In this document: positions 57,898 to 64,000 of the stretch, piece by piece
How the letters are laid out: every line of letters starts with the position of its first letter
Position numbering within the stretch: position 1 is the stretch's first letter
Source: Flavobacterium caeni
GTDB taxonomy: Bacteria; Bacteroidota; Bacteroidia; Flavobacteriales; Flavobacteriaceae
NCBI RefSeq assembly: GCF_900101895.1
Contig: NZ_FMVF01000008.1
Location: 62,001-126,000 of the forward strand
Length of the DNA stretch: 64,000 nt
Direction of reading: 5' to 3'
Position numbers and translations under genes: made by a program
Notes under the pieces: model-generated
The model's input: the letters and a program-made list of their open reading frames with translations, nothing else
Database searches by the model: none
Told to the model about the DNA's origin: nothing

Positions 57898-58296
57898 ATG
57901 ACTATGCGAAAACTTGTCTTGGCCATGGCCGTCTTGCTGGTGATGGCCGCCGCCTTTTTGACCCTCTACCGGTATGTGTACCGCGAACACCGTCGCGTCG
58001 AAAACCTAGATGCAGACTATACCCTAAGCGTTGCGCGAATGGAGCAAGAATTTTTGAAAGATGCAGCGGCGGCCAACATCGCCTATGGCAACAAAGTCGT
58101 CGAGGTTTCGGGAACAATCACCACGGTCGATGCCGCGGCCGGCGTACTCACCATCGACGAAAAGTTGTTTGTGCAATGCGATTCGCCCATCGCCGATCTT
58201 ACGGCGGGCGGCAAGGTTCGGCTCAAGGGCCGGTTTGTAGGTTTCGACGACCTGCTGGGCGAATTCAGGATGGACCAAGCGGTGCTGCTCGAATAA
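57898..58296 (+). CDS. Membrane-anchored OB-fold (tRNA_anti-like) protein
   Basis: 132 residues (or 130 from a second ATG 6 nt downstream). An N-terminal transmembrane helix (LVLAMAVLLVMAAAFLTLY) precedes the OB-like barrel: GNKVVEVSGTITTVDAAAGV, TIDEKLFVQCDSPIADLTAG, GKVRLKGRFVGFDDLLGEFR. This is the tRNA_anti-like extracytoplasmic OB family of Bacteroidota; despite the name no tRNA role is known. It is 23 bp upstream of the DUF5777 gene and divergent from the cytochrome. Confidence 0.83.
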   Translation: MTMRKLVLAMAVLLVMAAAFLTLYRYVYREHRRVENLDADYTLSVARMEQEFLKDAAAANIAYGNKVVEVSGTITTVDAAAGVLTIDEKLFVQCDSPIADLTAGGKVRLKGRFVGFDDLLGEFRMDQAVLLE

Positions 58297-58319
58297 ACAT
58301 TATCCCTAACAACACACAC

Positions 58320-59159
58320 ATGATCAAAAAACTAATTCCTTTGTTGCTGTTTCCATTGGCCGGTTTCGGGCAAGAGGATTTGCTCGCCGGGCTCGACTCG
58401 GTTCCGGCCAAACAGCCTGTCGAATCGGCGTTCAAGGCCATGAAAATCGTCAATTTGGAGTCGACGAAACTGGCCGCCAAGAAAGATTTTTATTTTGTGG
58501 TTGCACACCGTTTTGGTTCGGTCAAGGACGGATTCGAAGGTTTTTTCGGATTGGACAACGCCATCACCCAACTCAAATTCCTTTACGGCATAACCGATTG
58601 GCTTACGACGGCCGTCGGGCGCAGCGAGCAAGCCTATGATGTATCGGCCAAGGTGCGCATCGCACAACAAACCACCGATGGATTGCCGGTTACCATCGTT
58701 TTGTTCAATTCGCTGGGGTTCAACAATACGCTCAAGGAGCGCAACTACCCGCGCATGACGTTCCAAAACAGGATGATTTATTTGACGCAGGTGCTCGTTT
58801 CGCGCAAATTCAACAAGCGTTTGTCGCTCGAGCTCGCCCCGACTTTTTTCCACGAAAATTTTGTGATCGAAGACACGCAGGACAATTCGCAGCTCGCCAT
58901 TGGGATGGGCGGGCGGTACAAAATCGCCAACCGTTGGTCGATCAACCTCGACTACGCCGTGCATACCAACCGCGCGAGCCATTCGCAGTTCCGCAACCCG
59001 CTTTCGGTGGGTGTCGATCTCGAAACGGGCGGGCATGTGTTCCAGATGCATTTCACCAATTCGCAAGGCATACACGAGGCCGGCTTCCTTGGCCAAACTA
59101 CAGGCGATTGGGCCGATGGCGACATTTTTTTCGGCTTCAATCTCGTTCGGGTGTTTTAA
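58320..59159 (+). CDS. DUF5777 family beta-barrel protein
   Basis: 279 residues from ATG 58320 (MIKKLIPLLLFPLAGFGQED, signal peptide). The frame extends upstream into the OB gene and is rejected. FYFVVAHRFGSVKDGFEGFF, DNAITQLKFLYGITDWLTTA, VLVSRKFNKRLSLELAPTFF, MGGRYKIANRWSINLDYAVH and QGIHEAGFLGQTTGDWADGD match DUF5777, a predicted outer-membrane barrel. It ends FFGFNLVRVF with the terminal Phe typical of BAM substrates. In Bacteroidota it is commonly linked to YceI and cytochrome genes, as here. Confidence 0.88.
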   Translation: MIKKLIPLLLFPLAGFGQEDLLAGLDSVPAKQPVESAFKAMKIVNLESTKLAAKKDFYFVVAHRFGSVKDGFEGFFGLDNAITQLKFLYGITDWLTTAVGRSEQAYDVSAKVRIAQQTTDGLPVTIVLFNSLGFNNTLKERNYPRMTFQNRMIYLTQVLVSRKFNKRLSLELAPTFFHENFVIEDTQDNSQLAIGMGGRYKIANRWSINLDYAVHTNRASHSQFRNPLSVGVDLETGGHVFQMHFTNSQGIHEAGFLGQTTGDWADGDIFFGFNLVRVF

Positions 59160-59189
59160 TTTGCATCAATCAGTCCAAATCATATTCAT

Positions 59190-59222
59190 AAAAAAAAGCC
59201 CTGTTCAAAACAGGGCTTTTTA
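59190..59222. terminator. Bidirectional terminator between DUF5777 and FG-GAP protein genes
   Basis: AGCCCTGTT and AACAGGGCT (within 59198-59218) form a 9 bp stem with a short loop and flanking A and T runs. Confidence 0.9.
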
Positions 59223-59240
59223 TTTTAGAACTGCAAACGC

Positions 59241-61289
59241 TTAGTTCTTGACGAACTTTTGCGTGTGTTGCTTGCCGTTGTTGTCTTTCAAAGAAAGGAT
59301 GTAAGTGCCGGTAGCCAGCGCGCTTACGTTGATGGCGTTGTTCTCGATTTTGACGTCCACCACGCGTCCGCTCAAATCGATGATTTTTGCCGTCTTGATG
59401 TCTGAATTGTTGTTGAATTGGATGTTCAATTTTTCAGATGCAGGGACAGGGTAGATGCTGAACAATGTGTTGCTTTCTACTTGTCCGATGCCGAGTGTCG
59501 ATCCTTCTACCACAGTCAAAAACTGGTTGCTTGACGGATTCAGGATCGTATCGACGGTGCCCGAAGGCCATTTGATAACCACTGCGTCGATGGCACTTGC
59601 GGTACCGATACCAAAGTGGGCGTTGAGCGTGCTCATGTATCCGAAGCCTTCGCCACTGCGGATTTCACGAATTTGCTTGCCCCAAGAACCGTAAAGCTCG
59701 ACGCGCGCGCCGATGCCGTTGGTGTTGCTTTCGATGCCTTCGAGTGCAATCTTGATCCATTTGTTCGGGTTTCCGTTGTTCATGTAAACCTGGCCGCCGC
59801 TCAAAATGTCGAGGAAGCCGTCGTTGTTCATGTCGCCAACGGCGCCCACACCCATAGGATAGCTTGAAGCGACAAACGTACCGTTGCCTTTGTTGAACAT
59901 GATTTTGTTGCCACCGCCCATCACGTCTACCCAGCCGTCGTTGTCAAAATCATAGGCGATGTAGTCGCGGTTGTTCGAATTCTCGGTATCGAAACCAGAA
60001 CCTTCGGTGATGTTGGTGAACGCCTCTTCCTCATTGTTCGTGGTGTCGAGGTTGTTGCGCAGGAATTTGTTGCCTACCGAACCGTTACGGCCGATCAGGA
60101 TGTCCATATCGCCGTCGTTGTCGTAATCGAAAATGGCCGATGACCAAGACGTGATCGGCAAGATGTTGACGCCTGCAATCGCCGAAATGTCAGTAAATAC
60201 GCCGTTCCCATCGTTGCGGTGCAGTTCGCTAGGTGGCCCAGAACATTTAGAGATGAACATGTCCAGGTCGCCATCGTTGTCGTAATCGGTCCACAAAGAG
60301 GCGTAGTTACCGCCACTTGGGGTGATGCCCAACATGTAAGCGCCCGGCGTAGTACCCGACTGGTAGTAAGTCCAGTTGTTGGTCTCGGCGCCGTTGTTCA
60401 TGTAGTATACGTTCGGATCCACGTCGTGGCATGAGAATGCATCGAGGTTTCCGTCGTTGTTGATGTCCACAAAATTGGTTCTTTGACAGAAAATATATTG
60501 GCCAGGCGTATCTTGTGTAAAGCCCGTGCCCAAGCCATTCGAACGCATAAAAGTAAGTCCGCTTCCACCACCGTACAACAAGTCGTTGTAACCGTCACGG
60601 TTGTAGTCGCCCGCAGTGATACTCCATGAAGGTTGGTGCGTCGCTTGTGTGGTCGGATAATCGGTGGTCGTGAACGTGCCGTTTGCATTCTGGTAATTGA
60701 TGCGGATGTTGGTGCCCGTTACACTCACCAAGTCGTCCAAATGGTCCTTGTTCATGTCTACAAGACACTCGGCCGATCCGTTGGTGCTGAGTGACATTGG
60801 CGTAAACGAAACCGGAACTGGATCAGGGATTACGACCGTGTTTTCGATCACCTGGAACGTGAATCCATTAGAAGTCCATTTGTTGTCCCAAGCGATGTAA
60901 TAGGTCAGGCCGCCGGTTACGTTGAACGTCTCCAAAGAAGAGTTGCCGTTGCCCGAATCGTCGTCGCCCGCATAACACGTCAAAGCACCACAACTTCCGG
61001 TGTAAATATGCACACGGGTATCCACCAACGGATTGTTTTGTGCGATGCTCGTGGTGATGGTTACCGTGTAATCCTGGGTTGGCGTGTACACATACCATTC
61101 ACCGGCCGCGTTGCCTGAATTGTTAGCTCCGTTGGCCGCGCAAATCGGCGTAGGGACTTGCGAACCGTTGATGCCCGATACCACATAAAGGCCAGAACCC
61201 GAGATCGGCAACGCCGTTCCGCAGGTGTCTTGCGCTTGCGCCAAATGCCCGGCGAGGAGCAATCCAGCAATCAATGTAATTTTTTTCAT
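59241..61289 (-). CDS. T9SS-secreted FG-GAP / ASPIC-UnbV repeat protein
   Basis: 682 residues, signal peptide MKKITLIAGLLLAGHLAQAQ. Residues 20-150 form a PPC-like domain (VHIYTGSCGALTCYAGDDD). A VCBS/FG-GAP propeller follows, with Ca2+ loops such as DYNRDGYNDLL, DINNDGNLDAF, DYDNDGDLDMF, DYDNDGDMDIL, DFDNDGWVDVM and DMNNDGFLDIL. An ASPIC/UnbV (CRTAC1-like) domain (GIGARVELYGSWGKQIREIR, about 500-590) is next, and the type A sorting domain (FSIYPVPASEKLNIQF, ending QKFVKN). Secreted by T9SS; probably a surface adhesion or binding protein. Confidence 0.92.
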   Translation of the reverse strand: MKKITLIAGLLLAGHLAQAQDTCGTALPISGSGLYVVSGINGSQVPTPICAANGANNSGNAAGEWYVYTPTQDYTVTITTSIAQNNPLVDTRVHIYTGSCGALTCYAGDDDSGNGNSSLETFNVTGGLTYYIAWDNKWTSNGFTFQVIENTVVIPDPVPVSFTPMSLSTNGSAECLVDMNKDHLDDLVSVTGTNIRINYQNANGTFTTTDYPTTQATHQPSWSITAGDYNRDGYNDLLYGGGSGLTFMRSNGLGTGFTQDTPGQYIFCQRTNFVDINNDGNLDAFSCHDVDPNVYYMNNGAETNNWTYYQSGTTPGAYMLGITPSGGNYASLWTDYDNDGDLDMFISKCSGPPSELHRNDGNGVFTDISAIAGVNILPITSWSSAIFDYDNDGDMDILIGRNGSVGNKFLRNNLDTTNNEEEAFTNITEGSGFDTENSNNRDYIAYDFDNDGWVDVMGGGNKIMFNKGNGTFVASSYPMGVGAVGDMNNDGFLDILSGGQVYMNNGNPNKWIKIALEGIESNTNGIGARVELYGSWGKQIREIRSGEGFGYMSTLNAHFGIGTASAIDAVVIKWPSGTVDTILNPSSNQFLTVVEGSTLGIGQVESNTLFSIYPVPASEKLNIQFNNNSDIKTAKIIDLSGRVVDVKIENNAINVSALATGTYILSLKDNNGKQHTQKFVKN

Positions 61290-61336
61290 TAGTAAAATAG
61301 TGTTTAAAGTGGTTATTAGTTATAGTTTGTTTTCAA

Positions 61337-62485
61337 TCAGTCCGGACATGGCTCCAAAGAGTTGATCCAGTTTTCTATCAATTCGAGCCCTTCGTAATGG
61401 ATGATGGTCCTTCCGTGGAGCGGCATCCTAAAGGTTTCGTCGGTGGTGTTCAATCGGTGGTACAACATCGAACGGTTGATGGTACCCGGTGTGACGATCT
61501 TGCCCAGCGCAGGCTCAAACCCCTGCATGTCTTCGGTGTCTACACACACGCCCAAGTTGGTGCGGTTGCCCGTTTCCGAAAAAGGAAAGCGCATCGGCCG
61601 GTAATAGCAATGGTTCTCGATGTTGTGGCAGTGCGCGCAATTGGCATCGATGTACGAGCGCGCGCGCAAATCAACCGGCTTGCTTTCGTCGCGGTAGTCG
61701 ATTGTTGTATTTTCGGCCGTCGGCAAGGCAAAGCCTGCTTCGAGATAGCCTGCTTCGACCCACTTGGTCAACTGGTTCTTGGTTTCGGTGCCGTAGTTGA
61801 GCGCGAAATTCATGTTTTGCGGCTTGATGCCGATGGGAACGTGGATGACGGCCGTCACCACATCGTTTTCTATAATTTGTTTTTTGTGGCAAATGATGCA
61901 CTGTTCCTCAGACGGGATGCGGTAATTTGCGCTTTTGGGTGTGATGTTCTTCTCCTTCCATTCGACGGCCGTAAAGCTGCCCGCGAGGTCTTGGTAGGCT
62001 TCGGTTTGTTCGTCGTTCCACACATAGTTCGCGAAAATCCACCCCGTCGCCTTGCGGATCATCAAACGCGTCTCGATGATGCGCGTACCGCCCACAGGGG
62101 TAATGTTCTGCACATGGTCGTAGTAAAAAGTCTTGATCAGTACCGCGCCAACCGGCAATTCGAGCGCTTTTGCATCGCCATTGTAGCTGGCCTTGGTCCC
62201 TTTGGGCATCCACACGAAACGCTTTTTCAATGCGTAGTCGGTAAACAAGGTACTGGCAGGTTCAAACGGCAGGACGCCCAAAGCGGGTTCCTGGTCCTTG
62301 AGGGCGCCGTCGAAAAAGTGGTAATCGGACAATTTGGGGTAGGGTACCTGTGTCAAATCGACAATGACGGGCGACGAAGGTTCTGGCGCGATGGGCACGT
62401 AGGTTTCCGAATCCGAATCGGAACAAGAGTAAATAGCAAATGCCACCATCGCCAGAATGGTTATTAATCCGTAAAACTTTCTCAT
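61337..62485 (-). CDS. Diheme c-type cytochrome lipoprotein (SO2930-like)
   Basis: 382 residues. Lipoprotein signal (VAFAIYSC, Cys about 21). Two haem-binding CxxCH motifs: SEEQCIICHKKQII (about 195) and IDANCAHCHNIENHCYYRP (about 280). FVWMPKGTKASYNGDAKALE and LPVGAVLIKTFYYDHVQNIT match the SO2930 / TIGR03806 diheme family. A Cys-rich end (DTEDMQGFEPALGKI, NSLEPCPD) follows. Probably an outer-membrane or periplasmic electron carrier; the partner is unknown. It lies 47 bp upstream of the FG-GAP gene. Confidence 0.85.
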   Translation of the reverse strand: MRKFYGLITILAMVAFAIYSCSDSDSETYVPIAPEPSSPVIVDLTQVPYPKLSDYHFFDGALKDQEPALGVLPFEPASTLFTDYALKKRFVWMPKGTKASYNGDAKALELPVGAVLIKTFYYDHVQNITPVGGTRIIETRLMIRKATGWIFANYVWNDEQTEAYQDLAGSFTAVEWKEKNITPKSANYRIPSEEQCIICHKKQIIENDVVTAVIHVPIGIKPQNMNFALNYGTETKNQLTKWVEAGYLEAGFALPTAENTTIDYRDESKPVDLRARSYIDANCAHCHNIENHCYYRPMRFPFSETGNRTNLGVCVDTEDMQGFEPALGKIVTPGTINRSMLYHRLNTTDETFRMPLHGRTIIHYEGLELIENWINSLEPCPD

Positions 62486-62734
62486 TCAATTTTATTGCAG
62501 CCCCAAAAATATAAAAAAATAGATACGAATTTGATTTCTATCTTGTTAAAATTAAGAATTTTATAACATTTTTGGAGCGGGTTTTTTTATTCCTTTTAAC
62601 CATGCGGATTTCGTCCGTACCTGGTTCCATATTAAAACAACAAAGATAGCGATAACCCTACTTAAAAGGTCGGATTTTTTTTAGCTATTGTACGGTTTTC
62701 TTTTGCGGCCGCGGTAATTCGACAAAATAGGTTT

Positions 62735-63100
62735 TCAGCGCAAATTGAATGGCGATTTTTCTTTTTCGACATGGGTCACAAAATAACGGCTGTCGCCCCA
62801 CCACGGGAAGGTTCGGTACCGTTCGACGTAATTTACCTTGACGTATTGCCCTTGCAGGGTTTGCAGTTCCTGGATCACTTCGGCATCTTTGTCGAGCACC
62901 GAAAACGAAAAAATCTGGGCGCCCGAAATGCCCTGGCTGAGCTCTCCTTCCCAGGTCTTGAATACGACTCCTTTGTTGCTCACTTTTATCAACTCCCCGG
63001 CGCGCACGCCTTCACTGTAGGTCACCGAGTAGACAAACACAAAATACACCGCCACCGCCAACACGACAAGGCCTAACGTGATCATGATAAATTTTCTCAT
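62735..63100 (-). CDS. Small membrane-anchored protein of unknown function
   Basis: 121 residues, one N-terminal transmembrane helix (IMITLGLVVLAVAVYFVFVY), then an extracytoplasmic beta-rich domain: EGVRAGELIKVSNKGVVFKT, SGAQIFSFSVLDKDAEVIQE, GQYVKVNYVERYRTFPWWGD, SRYFVTHVEKE. In Flavobacteria similar proteins have, to my recollection, sometimes been labelled 6-phosphogluconate dehydrogenase; there is no Rossmann or catalytic motif, so that name would be wrong. It starts 2 nt after the rmuC stop codon, so probably co-transcribed. Confidence 0.8.
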   Translation of the reverse strand: MRKFIMITLGLVVLAVAVYFVFVYSVTYSEGVRAGELIKVSNKGVVFKTWEGELSQGISGAQIFSFSVLDKDAEVIQELQTLQGQYVKVNYVERYRTFPWWGDSRYFVTHVEKEKSPFNLR

Positions 63101-63102
63101 GG

Positions 63103-64000
63103 TTATGGATTTAAGAGTTCGGTTTCGTCATTTTCTGCCCTTTTCAAGATGCTTTCTGGCAGCATTTTTTTGGCTTTTGCGCCCATTTTTCGCAGTTTCT
63201 CGACGCTGTTGATCAGGTTTCCTTTGCCGTCGAACAATTTGTTCATCGCATCGGCATAGCCCGCCTTCGAGTCGTCGATTTTCTTGCCGATCGTGATCAA
63301 ATCGGCGAGTAATCCGTGGAATTTGTCGTACAACGCACCCGCCTGACGCGCAATCTCGATTGCATTTTCCTGTTGTTTTTGGTTGGTCCACATGCTGTCG
63401 ATCGTACGCAGCGTCGCGAGCAAAGTCGATGGCGTAACGATGACGATGTTCTTCTCAAACGCCTTGTTGTACAGCGTCGAATCTTCACCCAAGGCAAGCG
63501 CAAATGCGGGTTCGATGGGGATAAACAGCAACACAAAATCGGGGCTTTCCATTTGATACAGGTCGTGGTAGTTCTTTTCGCCCAGCTGCTCTACGTGACG
63601 CCGGATCGAGCCTACGTGTTCCTTGAGGTAGCTGGCGCGTGAGGTGTCGTCGTCTTCGTTGATGTATTTTTCATAGGCCACGAGCGATACTTTCGAATCC
63701 ACAACCATCTTCTTGCCATCGGGTAAATTGATGATCACATCGGGGAACACACGCTGGCCTTCGTCGGTCGTAAAGCTTTGCTGCACCTCATATTCGCGGC
63801 CTTTTTCGAGCCCCGATTTTTCGAGTACGCGTTCGAGCACCAATTCGCCCCAATTGCCCTGCATTTTCGAATCGCCCTTGAGCGCCTTGGTCAGGTTGAT
63901 CGTTTCCTTGCTCATCTGTTCGTTCATCTCCCGAAGGCCTAGTATTTGCTGGCGCAGCGCCGCATGGTAGTCGATGCTTTCCTTGTGCGTGTCTTCGACT
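63103..64000 (-). CDS. rmuC: DNA recombination protein RmuC (N-terminal part outside window)
   Basis: The visible 298 codons are open to the window edge. GNWGELVLERVLEKSGLEKG, YEVQQSFTTDEGQRVFPDVI, MVVDSKVSLVAYEKYINEDD, YDLYQMESPDFVLLFIPIEP-type and NIVIVTPSTLLATLRTIDSM blocks are the PD-(D/E)xK-like RmuC core, followed by the C-terminal helical part (LLADLITIGKKIDDSKAGYA). RmuC-family proteins limit inversions and have been linked to anti-transposon or anti-phage effects. The missing N-terminus should hold the transmembrane anchor and coiled coil. Confidence 0.93.
   Translation of the reverse strand, partial: VEDTHKESIDYHAALRQQILGLREMNEQMSKETINLTKALKGDSKMQGNWGELVLERVLEKSGLEKGREYEVQQSFTTDEGQRVFPDVIINLPDGKKMVVDSKVSLVAYEKYINEDDDTSRASYLKEHVGSIRRHVEQLGEKNYHDLYQMESPDFVLLFIPIEPAFALALGEDSTLYNKAFEKNIVIVTPSTLLATLRTIDSMWTNQKQQENAIEIARQAGALYDKFHGLLADLITIGKKIDDSKAGYADAMNKLFDGKGNLINSVEKLRKMGAKAKKMLPESILKRAENDETELLNP

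Noticed and set aside
63103-64000. RmuC as evidence of an anti-mobile-element system
   Set aside because: RmuC is a widespread chromosomal gene; nothing else here suggests a dedicated defence locus.

Overview
The window is a chromosomal segment of a member of the Bacteroidota, almost certainly a Flavobacteriaceae species close to Flavobacterium. The evidence is: promoters of the TTG-N18/19-TAnnTTTG type with almost no Shine-Dalgarno sites; several proteins with the type IX secretion (T9SS) C-terminal sorting signal; families largely restricted to this phylum (DUF4290, DUF5686, DUF5777, DUF3667, DUF4199, PorT-like barrels); a probable 6S-Flavo RNA between zapA and rny; and a carbamoyl-phosphate synthase large subunit without the allosteric domain. 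Base composition looks rather GC-rich for the genus, so many antisense frames stay open by chance. There is no prophage, no CRISPR array and no intact insertion sequence.

Layout. 1-3.45 kb: the 5' part of a giant secreted repeat protein and a tRNA-Met. 3.6-9.5 kb: small housekeeping genes (START-like protein, class IV aminotransferase, YqgE, HU), then AAA ATPase / recQ / fmt on the minus strand. 9.85-12.2 kb: operon DUF493-DUF4290-murA. 12.4-20.4 kb: DUF5686 protein, aroQ, an array of five small PorT-like outer-membrane barrels, and xerD. 20.7-31.4 kb: a YdeI-like protein, rny, 6S RNA, zapA and a coiled-coil partner, M23 peptidase plus TonB-dependent receptor, lipoproteins, imelysin, DUF2971 and DUF3667 proteins. 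31.4-39.1 kb: ABC exporter, phosphosugar mutase, ORF6N protein, glycosyltransferase, DUF4199 protein, rpmE2 and a GlmU-like protein. 39.1-49 kb: S9 peptidase, mtaB, small enzymes, lytic transglycosylase, and a 1 kb gene-free block of palindromes upstream of rpmH. 49.3-64 kb: carB, a T9SS protein, an ArsR/SRPBCC operon with one frameshifted member, a YceI / cytochrome c / OB-fold / DUF5777 divergent cluster, an FG-GAP T9SS protein, a diheme cytochrome, and a partial rmuC.

The main themes are cell-envelope construction (murA, pgm, ABC exporter, glycosyltransferase, lytic transglycosylase, M23 peptidase), outer-membrane and secreted proteins, and RNA/translation functions (fmt, mtaB, rny, 6S RNA, two ribosomal proteins). 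The most unusual content is non-coding: (i) a hairpin repeat family, four copies here, with conserved flanks and a stem whose sequence changes but whose pairing is preserved; (ii) a second repeat segment ending a few bases before two unrelated start codons; (iii) two ~115 bp inverted-repeat elements; (iv) a ~592 bp element with ~46 bp terminal inverted repeats, bracketed by two inverted copies of the hairpin repeat; and (v) long hairpins made of 7-9 bp tandem words. All domain assignments were made by eye from translated sequence; no database search was run.
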